Assembly: GCF_030269645.1 (NCBI RefSeq)
Contig: NZ_BSTR01000013.1
Coordinates: 62,001-126,000, forward strand
DNA length: 64,000 bases
DNA from: Actinokineospora sp. NBRC 105648
GTDB lineage: Bacteria > Actinomycetota > Actinomycetes > Mycobacteriales > Pseudonocardiaceae
Reading direction: 5' to 3'
The notes under the pieces were generated by a model. That model saw nothing but the letters and a program-made list of their open reading frames with translations, searched no databases and had not been told where the DNA came from. Made by a program: the position numbers and the translations under genes. Positions 8,200-16,123 of the stretch are shown here, in pieces. The stretch's first letter is position 1, and each line of letters starts with the position of its first letter.

Positions 8200-8641
8200 T
8201 GCTGGTAAGCAAGTCCCGTTACGGATGCTCGATCTAGTGGACTTGCTTCGTGTGGAGGGAGAGTGCCGCTAAACTTGCCATGGGTGGGGATGCCCTTACC
8301 CTGCCCTTTTCTCTCCACCGCCGTGCTCTAGGGGCCCCGCGCGAAGCGAGTTCACTAGATCGAGCCCCCGTCTTTTCCTCGGGCAGCCCAAGCGATGAGC
8401 CACCGTGGACGGTCGACCGTAGGTCGGTGTGCGGCACACCGTGTGGGCTGCCCGAGTAAGAGCGGGGCTCGATTGGCTGGACTGCCTTCGCGTAGGGCCC
8501 CTAGAGCACCGCGGTGGGGAAAAAGCGTGGGGTGAAGGGCATCCCCACACACGGCAAGTTTAGCGGTGCTCTCCCCCCACACGAAGGCAGTCCACCCAAT
8601 CGAGCACAAACGTAACGGGTGTTGCGTACCAGCGGGCTCGG
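8200..8641. repeat. Structured interspersed repeat, full copy 1
   Basis: A three-hairpin palindromic element. An outer stem pairs GCTGGTAAGCAAGTCCCGTT (from 8201) with ACGGGTGTTGCGTACCAGC near 8616-8634. Inside it lie hairpin A (8228-8364, arms CTCGATCTAGTGGAC), a middle hairpin (about 8362-8470, arms CTCGGGCAGCCCA and TGGGCTGCCCGAG) and hairpin B (8468-8604, arms CTCGATTGG..TGGACTGCC). A and B are both 137 bp and their interiors lie in opposite orientation. A second full copy lies at 24808-25245 and a single hairpin at 20057-20195. Short open frames inside it are coincidental. It may be a non-autonomous mobile element or a structured RNA. Confidence 0.85.
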
Positions 8642-8670
8642 CATTTAGAGATTTCGAGACTAAAGATTTA

Positions 8671-8742
8671 GGGCGAGGGCGAGGGCGAGGGCGAGGGCGA
8701 GGGCAAGGACAAGGGCGAGGGCAAGGACAAGGGCGAGGGCGA
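8671..8742. repeat. GGGCGA / GGGCAAGGACAA simple repeat
   Basis: Five consecutive GGGCGA hexamers pass into alternating GGGCAAGGACAA and GGGCGA units. The strand is purine-only apart from C. It directly follows the structured repeat; a short GGGCAA version follows the second full copy near 25268. Confidence 0.85.
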
Positions 8743-8816
8743 AGTTGCAGCGAGAGTTGGGTGCGGCGGATTAGGCGGGGTGGAGTGGGAAATTGGGAAC
8801 TTGGAAAATGAAAAGC

Positions 8817-8853
8817 GTGAGGGCGGGCACCCCTGCCGGGTGCCCGCCCTCAC
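8817..8853 (-). terminator. Rho-independent terminator of the M4 protease gene
   Basis: A perfect 16-bp stem: GTGAGGGCGGGCACCC at 8817-8832 pairs with 8838-8853, loop CTGCC. On the minus strand it is followed by a T-rich stretch (GCTTTTCATTTTCC). It lies about 30 bp beyond the protease stop codon. Confidence 0.85.
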
Positions 8854-8883
8854 GGGTCTGCGACTAGCTGCCTAGCTGATGAC

Positions 8884-10959
8884 TCAGCCCAGGGTGAGGG
8901 CCAGGTCGTCGAGCACGAAGGAGGTCTGCAGTGAGGCGTCCTCGGTGCCGTTGAACTTCAGGGTGAAGGTGGAGCCTGCCAGGCTGGACACGTCGACCGA
9001 CTTCTGCACGTAGCCGGCGGCCTTGTTGACGTTGGAGTAGCTGGCCAGCGTGGTCGAGCCTGCGGTCACGGTCAGCTTGTCGTAGACGGTGCTGCCGGTC
9101 TCGGCGGTGTCGATGTGCAGGTAGTAGGTCAGCGTGGCGCGGCAGCCCGCCGGGATGGTCACCGACTGGGCGACCGAGTCCGTGTGGGTCGAGCCGTAGC
9201 CGTTGAGCCACGCGTCGTAGGTGCCGCCGTGGGCGGGCTCCTGGGTGCCGAACTGGCCGATCACGCCGGAGGTCTGGGTCCAGGAGGCCGCGCCGGACTC
9301 GAAGCCCGGGTTGAGGATCTTCTGGCCCGAGCAGCCGCCGGGGGGAGCGGTGGTGGTGGTCGGCGGGGTGGTGGTGGTGCTCGACGGCGGGGTCGTCGTC
9401 GTGCCGCCGGTGCAGGTCGGGTCGGCCGACTGGGCCGGGACCGAGACCGCGTCCCAGGCCGCCTTGACCTTGTTGAACTCGACGCAGCTGCCCGGGTACA
9501 GGGTCTTGGCCGCCTGCAGCGTCCAGGTCCGGTACTTCAGGTAGGAGCTCGAGGAGGTCTTCAGCAGCATGGCGTTGTACATGATCTTGATGGCGCTCTG
9601 GATGCCGAGGCCGGTCAGGCTGCTGTTGTTGCAGGTCGGGCTGGCCGGCTTGCCCGCCGGGGCGTTGCCCTCGGCCAGCAGGTAGAACCAGTGGTTGCCC
9701 GGGCCCGCGGCCGCGTGCACCTCGCCGCCGGGGACGCTGCTGGAGTAGCAGTTGGCGTTGTTGTTCACCAGCGACGGGTTGTACATGTTGCGGATCGGGC
9801 CGTTGCCGACCAGGTTGATCTCCTCGCCGACCAGGTAGTCCGGCGGGTCGTACTGCGAGGCCTCGTTGGCGAAGGCCTCGGTGGCCGCGCCGAAGGTGTC
9901 GGCGACGAACTCCTGGGTGCCGCCGTTGGAGATGCCACCGGGGGTGTGGTCATCGATGCCGTGGCCCATCTCGTGGCCCACGACGTCCATCGAGCTGATC
10001 CAGCCGTTGGACTGGTTGTGACCGATCTGGACCTGCGAGCCGTCGTAGAAGGCGTTCAGGTCGTCCAGGCCGACCTTGATCGGCCACGCGCCGCCGTTGC
10101 CGTCCATGCCGTTGCGGCCCAGCCACTGGGAGAGCATCTTCTTCTCGGTCTGCGCGGCGAACAGCGCGTCGACGCAGCCGGTCTCCTTGCTCGTCGCCGA
10201 GCCGTTGCCCCAGCTGTCCGAGGACTTGGAGAACACCGTGCCGGTGCTCAGGTCCTGGCAGGACAGGTTGGTGGTGTTCGGGTCCCGCAGGGTGTACGTG
10301 CTGCCCGAGTGCGTGGTGTCGATGGTGACCGGGCCGTTGTAGGCGGAGTTGCCGCTGCCGTGCGCGACGTGCTCCTGGGTCCGGACGACCTTGCCGCTGG
10401 TGGCGTCGGTGTAGACGCTCAGCCGGCTGTACTCCCCGTCGGTGGAGGTGCCCTTGACAGTGGTCTCCCACGCCAGGGTCGGGGTGCCGAGCGAGACCAC
10501 GACGAGCCTGCTGCCCTCGACCTCGGTGACGGCCTTCAGCTTGCCCTTGGCGGTGCCCTCGGCCTGCGCCTGGGTGATCTTGGCGGTGGTGCCGACGCCC
10601 TGGATCGCCTGGTCCTGGGCGACCGAGGTGTACTGCACCGCGCCCGCGGCGTTGGTGGCCACCACGAAGTCGCCGCCGATGACCGGCAGGCCCTTGTAGG
10701 TGCGGTCGTAGGAGACGTACTGCGAACCCGCGTACGAGTACACGTTGCGCTGGACGAACGCGTCGTCAGCGGAGGCGTGCAGGGCGGCCGGGCGGCTGTT
10801 GACCAGCGCGGTCGCGGCCTGGACCGCGTTGCCCTGGGCCTGTGCCGCGGACGCGGTGGGGGCCTGCGTGGCGTTCGGGGCCGCGACCGCGGTGCCGATC
10901 ACCACCAGACCCGTCACCACCGCGCCACCCACGGCGAGCAAGCGATGTGTGGACTTCAT
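8884..10959 (-). CDS. Secreted M4 (thermolysin-like) metalloprotease with C-terminal beta-sandwich domain
   Basis: 691 residues. A signal peptide (MKSTHRLLAVGGAVVTGLVV) is followed by a FTP/PepSY-type propeptide (about 30-200) and the M4 catalytic domain. The zinc motif HEMGH lies near residue 327, with a downstream glutamate in TQEFVADTFG and the active-site region GPGNHWFYLL. A Thr/Pro linker near residues 520-545 leads to a C-terminal domain (ILNPGFESGAASW...FVLDDLALTLG), a carbohydrate-binding or pro-protein-convertase-like beta-sandwich common on exported actinobacterial proteases. ATG 10959 has AAAGGAG nine bases upstream. The enzyme would be exported, self-processed and degrade extracellular protein. 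A single-gene unit with its own terminator. Confidence 0.95.
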   Translation of the reverse strand: MKSTHRLLAVGGAVVTGLVVIGTAVAAPNATQAPTASAAQAQGNAVQAATALVNSRPAALHASADDAFVQRNVYSYAGSQYVSYDRTYKGLPVIGGDFVVATNAAGAVQYTSVAQDQAIQGVGTTAKITQAQAEGTAKGKLKAVTEVEGSRLVVVSLGTPTLAWETTVKGTSTDGEYSRLSVYTDATSGKVVRTQEHVAHGSGNSAYNGPVTIDTTHSGSTYTLRDPNTTNLSCQDLSTGTVFSKSSDSWGNGSATSKETGCVDALFAAQTEKKMLSQWLGRNGMDGNGGAWPIKVGLDDLNAFYDGSQVQIGHNQSNGWISSMDVVGHEMGHGIDDHTPGGISNGGTQEFVADTFGAATEAFANEASQYDPPDYLVGEEINLVGNGPIRNMYNPSLVNNNANCYSSSVPGGEVHAAAGPGNHWFYLLAEGNAPAGKPASPTCNNSSLTGLGIQSAIKIMYNAMLLKTSSSSYLKYRTWTLQAAKTLYPGSCVEFNKVKAAWDAVSVPAQSADPTCTGGTTTTPPSSTTTTPPTTTTAPPGGCSGQKILNPGFESGAASWTQTSGVIGQFGTQEPAHGGTYDAWLNGYGSTHTDSVAQSVTIPAGCRATLTYYLHIDTAETGSTVYDKLTVTAGSTTLASYSNVNKAAGYVQKSVDVSSLAGSTFTLKFNGTEDASLQTSFVLDDLALTLG

Positions 10960-11473
10960 GGAACATGGCTCCTTTCCCGCGACTCCACGCGGTCCCGGGC
11001 CGCTCGTGGCGGCCGGGCACGGCGAAACGCGGAAAATGCAGGGGGAACGAGTGATGGGAACACTCTGCTAACAAATGTCCGATTCGTGCTATTCGAATCG
11101 CGGCTTTCGAGTCGTGCCTTTCCTCGCCCTCTTCCGCCGCTTTTCGGGGCATGGCCGGACGTTCAGACGTTAACTCCGCGCAGGTCGGACCGGTAGACGT
11201 CGTGGCCGTCGAGATATTCACACATAGCCAAGTGTTAATCAGCCAATTCGGGCAACCCGCCGCAGAGCGGGCGGGGGTGCCCGGGTGTCGGGGGTCGAAC
11301 GGCCGCATAGACCCACTGTGCGTAGGTGTCTTATGGTCCGATTCTTCCGAAAGACCCCTATCGCGTTTCGCCTTTGTAACGGTGGTGCCAAGAATTGTTC
11401 CGCCCGCGGCCGCGGTCGCGGCGGTCGCGCGTCGGCTTGTGCCTGCCGCACGCAGCGGGAAGGCTCTCCCGCC
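10960..11473. other. Divergent intergenic region, no gene seen
   Basis: 514 bp between the divergently transcribed protease and SpoIIE-type phosphatase genes. It must hold both promoters. I see no convincing -35/-10 pair, RNA gene or repeat; the stretch 11050-11240 is locally less GC-rich than its surroundings, which fits promoter DNA. Confidence 0.5.
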
Positions 11474-12994
11474 ATGGGCGCTGGCGGGGTGGCGGGTCGG
11501 GAGCGGTTCCTGGCCGCGTTCGAACGCGCGCTACAGCCGCTCGAGGACGCCGAGGAGATCATGGCCGTCGCCGCGCGGCTGCTCGGCGGGCACATCGGGG
11601 CCGACCGGTGCGCCTACGCCCGGACCGAGACCGACCAGGACCACTTCGTGATGAGCGGCGGCCACGCCACCGGGCTGCCGCCGCTCTCCGGCCGGTTCGC
11701 CATGTCCCGGTTCGGGCCCGGGTGCCTGGCCGCGATGCGCGCGGGGCGGCCCTGGGTCGTGGTCGACAGCCACACCGACGAGCGGCTGGGCGACCGCGAG
11801 GCCTACCGGATCACCGGGATCCGGGCGGTCATCTGCGTGCCGCTGCACAAGGCGGGCCGGTTCGTCGCGGCCATGGCGGTGCACCAGACGACCGCGCGGG
11901 ACTGGACGCCCGCCGAGGTCGACCTGGTCGACGTGGTGGTCGGGCGCTGCTGGGAGTCGCTGGAGCGCGCGCACGCGATCCGCGCGCTGCGGGAGAGCGA
12001 GGAGCGCTACCGGCTGCTGTTCGAGCGCGCCAAGGACGGCATCTGGATCGCCGACGCCGAACGCCGCTACGTCGAGGTCAACCCCGCCGCGTGCGAGCTG
12101 TTCGGCTACCGCCGGGAGGACCTGCTCGGCCGGACCGTCGAGGAGTTCATCGGGGCCGCCGACCAGGACAAGCTCGCCGACCTGGTCGACCGGCTGTCCG
12201 CGGGCGAGGTGGTCACCGAGGTGTGGGACGTGCGCCGCGCGGATGACCAGGTCATCGCGCTGGAGCTGAGCATGCAGGCCGTCCCCGGCGGTGGTCTGCA
12301 GGCGATCGGGCGCGACGTCACCGCCCGCGTGCGGGCCGAGGCCGAGCGCGAGCGGCTGCTGGCCCGCGAGCACGAGATCGCCGAGACCCTGCAGCGCAGC
12401 CTGCTGCCCCGCGAGTTGCCCCGGTTGGCCCGGCTGGCCACCGCCGCGCGCTACCTGCCCGCCGCCCGCCACACCCAGGCGGGTGGGGACTGGTACGAGG
12501 TCCTGCCGCTCACCGACACCGTGGTGGCCCTGTCGGTGGGCGACGTCGTCGGCAAGGGCCCGACGGCGGCGGCGGTGATGGGGCAGCTCCGCAGTGCCCT
12601 GGCCGGCTACCTGCTCGACGGCCACGCGCCCGCCGCGGCGCTGGAACGCCTCGACGGGTTCGCGCTGCGCACGCCGGGCGCGGTCGGCAGCACCTGCGCG
12701 TGCCTGACCTTCGACTGGTCGACCGGTGAGCTGCGCTGGGCGCTGGCGGGTCATCCGCCACCGCTGCTCGCTGAGGCGGGCGGCCAGCGCTACCTGACGG
12801 GCGCGGTCGGCACGGTGCTCGGCGTCCCGGGCCGGGCGGCCTACGCCGACCACGCCGAGACCCTGGTCCCCGGCACGTCCGTGGTGCTCTACACCGACGG
12901 CCTCGTCGAGCACCCGGGCCAGGTGATCGACACCGGCCTGGACCGGCGGCCGCCCTGGTGGGCGCGGGCGCCGACCTGGACCCGGACGCGCTGA
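11474..12994 (+). CDS. GAF-PAS-SpoIIE (PP2C) phosphatase, 3' part displaced by a frameshift
   Basis: About 506 residues as read. A GAF domain (about 10-175) is followed by a PAS domain (about 185-295, YRLLFERAKDGIWIADAERR) and a SpoIIE-type PP2C phosphatase (EIAETLQRSLLP, GGDWYEV, GDVVGKG, VVLYTDGLVE). Such proteins dephosphorylate anti-anti-sigma factors in partner-switching control of sigma factors. After GQVIDTGLDR the frame becomes non-homologous (RPPWWARAP) and stops at 12994, while the expected continuation lies one frame over. A single missing base near 12947 explains this. I chose ATG 11474 because it begins just before the GAF domain; the frame is open back to 11285. Confidence 0.85.
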   Translation: MGAGGVAGRERFLAAFERALQPLEDAEEIMAVAARLLGGHIGADRCAYARTETDQDHFVMSGGHATGLPPLSGRFAMSRFGPGCLAAMRAGRPWVVVDSHTDERLGDREAYRITGIRAVICVPLHKAGRFVAAMAVHQTTARDWTPAEVDLVDVVVGRCWESLERAHAIRALRESEERYRLLFERAKDGIWIADAERRYVEVNPAACELFGYRREDLLGRTVEEFIGAADQDKLADLVDRLSAGEVVTEVWDVRRADDQVIALELSMQAVPGGGLQAIGRDVTARVRAEAERERLLAREHEIAETLQRSLLPRELPRLARLATAARYLPAARHTQAGGDWYEVLPLTDTVVALSVGDVVGKGPTAAAVMGQLRSALAGYLLDGHAPAAALERLDGFALRTPGAVGSTCACLTFDWSTGELRWALAGHPPPLLAEAGGQRYLTGAVGTVLGVPGRAAYADHAETLVPGTSVVLYTDGLVEHPGQVIDTGLDRRPPWWARAPTWTRTR

Positions 12995-13761
12995 CCGCCC
13001 GGATCACCGGCGAACTGCTCGCCGACGGCCAGGACGACGACGTCGCCCTCGTCGTCGCCCGCTTCATCCCACCCCCGCTGACCAGGCGGAACATCCCCGC
13101 CGTCGCGGCCGAGCTGGCCGCGTTGCGCGAGGCGGTGGAGCAGTGGGCGGCCACCGCCTGCCTGCCCGACGACCTGCTGGGCGACCTGCAGCTGACGTTG
13201 GGCGAGGCCGCCGCGAACGCCGTCGAGCACGCCTACGCGGGCGGCGGCGACTTCGACGTCGAGATCGCCCGCACTGGCGACGGCGGCGTGGACGTGCGGG
13301 TCCGCGACCGCGGCCGGTGGCGTCCAGAGCCCGAGGACAACACCCACCGGGGCCGCGGCGTCGACATCATCCGCGCGCTGTCGCACTCGGTGGACTACCT
13401 CCAGTCCGACGCGGGCACGACGGTGCACTTCCACCTGACCCGCGAGACCCGTGCACTCCCCACACCGCCGACGACGCTCCCTGCGGGGGAGATCCGCGTC
13501 GTCCACCTCACCGAGGACCTCGACCTGGCAGGCGCGACCGCGCAACGCAAGCGGCTGAGCGACGAGCGGGGCCCGATCGCGGTCGACATCACCGAGGTCC
13601 GCTACCTCAGCAGCGCGGGTATCGCGTTGCTGTTGGAGCTCGCGGAGGGCCGCCCACTGACGGTGATCACCAGGGCAGGTAGCGCTCCCGCACGCATCTT
13701 GTCGTTGTCGGGCTTGGATAGCGCTACCGAGGGATTTCAGGTAGTCCGCGTTCCCAAGTAA
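12958..13761 (+). CDS. C-terminal continuation: end of SpoIIE domain, HATPase and STAS domain
   Basis: Up to 267 residues. It opens with the last strands of a SpoIIE phosphatase (GQDDDVALVVARF), then a serine-kinase type HATPase (LGEAAANAVEHAY, RGRGVDIIRAL; anti-sigma kinase), then a STAS anti-anti-sigma domain (VDITEVRYLSSAGIALLLEL, with the Ser that is normally phosphorylated). Together with the preceding frame this makes a single GAF-PAS-PP2C-HATPase-STAS switch protein of about 760 residues. The apparent GTG start at 12958 lacks a ribosome site, so separate translation is doubtful. Confidence 0.8.
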   Translation: MGAGADLDPDALTARITGELLADGQDDDVALVVARFIPPPLTRRNIPAVAAELAALREAVEQWAATACLPDDLLGDLQLTLGEAAANAVEHAYAGGGDFDVEIARTGDGGVDVRVRDRGRWRPEPEDNTHRGRGVDIIRALSHSVDYLQSDAGTTVHFHLTRETRALPTPPTTLPAGEIRVVHLTEDLDLAGATAQRKRLSDERGPIAVDITEVRYLSSAGIALLLELAEGRPLTVITRAGSAPARILSLSGLDSATEGFQVVRVPK

Positions 13762-13801
13762 ACCGCGGGCACCTCGCGGGTCGGATCGATAGTCTCGGCC
13801 G

Positions 13802-14884
13802 GTGCTCAACGCGTTGCGGCTGCGCGACTTCCGGTTGCTCTGGTCGGCTCGCCTGGTCAGTCTGCTTGGTTCGTGGCTGCTCGTCGTCGCGGTTCCCGCG
13901 CACGTCCTCTTACTCACCGGCTCGCTGACAGCCACCGGTCTCACTCTTGCTGCCGAGTTCCTACCGCCGCTCCTCCTAGGTCCGCTCGCAGGCGTGTACG
14001 CGGACCGGCACGACCGGCGACGCTTGATGATCGTTGCCGACCTCGCGCGCGCGGTTGCGGTGGTCTTGCTCCTCTTCGTGCAAGAGCCTCAGGACGTCTG
14101 GCTCGCCTACCTGGCGCTGGCAGTGGAAAGCACTGGCACGGTCTTCTTCCGACCCGCCGCCCAAGCGCACACGCCAGCGGTAGTGGGAACCGGTCCGCTC
14201 TTAACGAGTGCCAACGCTCTTAACGCGATCACCGATGGCGCTGTCCGGCTCATCGGCGCACCGCTAGGTGGCGCGCTCCTGGCTGTCACCGGCTTCTCGG
14301 CGCTCGTCTGGATCGACATCAGCACCTATCTGCTGTCCGCCGCCGCGATCGCCGCCACCGCCCGCGTCTCCGCGCCCGCTCGCGAGCACAGGGTCGACAT
14401 CAGGTCCGGTCTGGTCTTCCTCCGCGCGAACCGGACCGCTGCCGCGCTCTTAGCTGTCAACACACTCTTCTTATGCGCCAACGCTTCTCTTACCGCGCTC
14501 CTCGTCCCCTTCGGGGTCCAGGTTCTTGGCGGAACTGTCCAAACTGGCGTCTTGATGTCCGCGCTCGGTGTCAGGCTTCTTATCGGCGCCCCGCTGATCC
14601 GCCTCCCCGTGTCGACGACACGACTGCTCGCGGCCGCCCTTGCCCTCACCGGCATGGGGTTCGCCCTCCTGTTCAGCGCCACCGCGCTCCCGCTCGCCCT
14701 GGTCGCCGCCGTCCTCGTCGGGGCAGCGGGCTCGCTCGCGCTCGCCTCGATCCAGACGACCCTCAGCGCACCGCCCCCGACGAGCTGCTCGGTCGAGCCT
14801 CGGCCGCCTTCTTCACCGCCGAAGCCGCGGCGACCCTCGCGGGTGCGGTGGCGGGTCCGGCCCTCGCCCAAGCCCTCTCGATGA
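13802..14884 (+). CDS. MFS transporter, frameshifted near the 3' end
   Basis: 360 residues as read, with ten or more hydrophobic segments and the MFS loop motif GPLAGVYADRHDRRRLM, typical of MFS exporters near the EntS/MefA type. After SIQTTL at 14763 the frame becomes Pro/Arg-rich and ends at 14884. A one-base-shifted frame continues with QRTAPDELLGRASAAF and two more membrane segments to a stop at 14958, so the true gene was probably 13802-14958. It contains several TTA codons (for example in HVLLLTGS, GPLLTSAN and ALLAVNTL), rare in such GC-rich genomes. The GTG start lies 40 bp after the preceding gene. Confidence 0.8.
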   Translation: MLNALRLRDFRLLWSARLVSLLGSWLLVVAVPAHVLLLTGSLTATGLTLAAEFLPPLLLGPLAGVYADRHDRRRLMIVADLARAVAVVLLLFVQEPQDVWLAYLALAVESTGTVFFRPAAQAHTPAVVGTGPLLTSANALNAITDGAVRLIGAPLGGALLAVTGFSALVWIDISTYLLSAAAIAATARVSAPAREHRVDIRSGLVFLRANRTAAALLAVNTLFLCANASLTALLVPFGVQVLGGTVQTGVLMSALGVRLLIGAPLIRLPVSTTRLLAAALALTGMGFALLFSATALPLALVAAVLVGAAGSLALASIQTTLSAPPPTSCSVEPRPPSSPPKPRRPSRVRWRVRPSPKPSR

Positions 14885-14894
14885 CGACCACCGC

Positions 14895-16055
14895 CTACCT
14901 GGCGGCCGCCGCCACGGTGCTGGCAGGCGCGTTGGTCTCCTTCTTGCCACGCGCGTAGGCGGTCCACAGCGCCGCCAGCACCCCGAGGACGGCGAAGACG
15001 GCCAGGGTGAGGGGGATCCCGGCCGGGTACTCCTGGTCCGCGGTGAACCCGATCAGGACCGGGGCGACCGCGTTGGCCACCGAGGAGCAGGTCATCAGCA
15101 CCGAGTTCGCCAACCTGCCGCGCGTGGTCGCCTGGGCCAGCCAGGCGAACAGGGTCGGGATCACCGGCCCGATGCCGAACCCGGCCACCGCGAAGCCCAG
15201 CACCGCCAGGTCGGGCCCGGTCGCCAGGCCGAGCCCGACCGCGGCCACCCCGAACCCGCAGCAGATGATCATCGCCGGCGGTGCCCAGAACAGCGCGACC
15301 GAGATGACGACGCGCCCCGCCGTGAGCCCGAGCCAGAACAGCGCGGTCATCCGCGCCGCGTCGACCGCCGGGGTCCCGGTCCAGATCAGGTAGGTGGCCT
15401 CCCAGGTGCCCGCGGACGTCTCCAGGACCCCGTAGAGGAAGCCGACCAGCGCGAACGGCAGCGTGAGCAGCACCACCGGGAACGCCGGTGCCGACACCTC
15501 GGCCGTGTCGCCGCGCGGCACCGGGCAGCGGGCGGCCGCGACGCACAACACGGACACGACCCCGACACCCACCAGCACGCCCCGGACGTCGACGCCCAGG
15601 CCGACCAGCAGCGGACCGGCGACCGCGCCGACCCCGAAGGCCGCGTTCAGCAGGTTGACCATCAGCACCCGGTAGCGGCCGAAGCCGTGCGCGAACGAGG
15701 TGTTCAGGTGCAGCGCCAGACCGCCGAAGCCGAGCCCGGCCACCACGGCGGCGACCAGCACCAGCGCCCACGCCGGGGCCAGCGCGATGCCGGCCACGCC
15801 GACCGCGAAGGCGCCGATCATCCCGGTCATCGCCGGGCGCGGCGCGAGGACGCGTTCGGCGAGCCCGCAGCCCACGATCGCGGCGAGCGAGCCCAGGTAG
15901 AACGCGGTGACCATCGACGCGCCGTCGGTGAGGTCGAGGTGGTGGCGCTCGCGCAGCGAGATCATGGCGACACCGAGCGTGGCGTTGGCCGCGCCGAGCG
16001 CCACGAACAGCACGAACGCCGCCGCCGTCGGGAACGCCCCCGGTCTCTGGCCCAC
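14895..16055 (-). CDS. MFS transporter, probable sugar or metabolite permease under ROK control
   Basis: About 386 residues and 12 hydrophobic segments; SLRERHHLDLTDGASMVTAF and FGVGAVAGPLLVGL fit the fucose/glucose-permease-like MFS branch. The open frame extends to GTG 16103, but that would put a palindromic operator inside the gene. GTG 16055 has AAGGTGG five bases upstream and is preferred; GTG 16064 is the alternative. The gene is divergent from a ROK regulator and a HAD phosphatase. It meets the preceding MFS gene tail to tail, overlapping its out-of-frame end by about 64 bp. Confidence 0.85.
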   Translation of the reverse strand: MGQRPGAFPTAAAFVLFVALGAANATLGVAMISLRERHHLDLTDGASMVTAFYLGSLAAIVGCGLAERVLAPRPAMTGMIGAFAVGVAGIALAPAWALVLVAAVVAGLGFGGLALHLNTSFAHGFGRYRVLMVNLLNAAFGVGAVAGPLLVGLGVDVRGVLVGVGVVSVLCVAAARCPVPRGDTAEVSAPAFPVVLLTLPFALVGFLYGVLETSAGTWEATYLIWTGTPAVDAARMTALFWLGLTAGRVVISVALFWAPPAMIICCGFGVAAVGLGLATGPDLAVLGFAVAGFGIGPVIPTLFAWLAQATTRGRLANSVLMTCSSVANAVAPVLIGFTADQEYPAGIPLTLAVFAVLGVLAALWTAYARGKKETNAPASTVAAAAR

Positions 16056-16065
16056 CGTCGCCACC

Positions 16066-16088
16066 TTTTGTCCCAGAACTTGATAAAA
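16066..16088. promoter_or_regulatory. Palindromic operator between MFS and ROK genes
   Basis: TTTTGTC and GATAAAA, separated by nine bases, form a 23-bp imperfect palindrome in otherwise GC-rich DNA. It sits in the short divergent gap between the MFS permease and the ROK regulator. ROK repressors commonly bind AT-rich palindromes of this form, so it is the likely autoregulatory operator. Confidence 0.6.
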
Positions 16089-16123
16089 TCCGTCGACGCC
16101 CACGCTAGGTGAAGGAGTCGTCG

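Noticed and set aside
8250-8609. Several 60-85 codon open frames on both strands, repeated near 20000 and 24850-25260
   Set aside because: They arise because the structured repeat is GC-rich and palindromic; frames differ between copies and have no ribosome sites. They are products of the repeat, not genes.
8200-8641. Repeat considered as a CRISPR array or tRNA cluster
   Set aside because: No regular short repeats with unique spacers, and no tRNA arm consensus; long inverted repeats explain the pattern.
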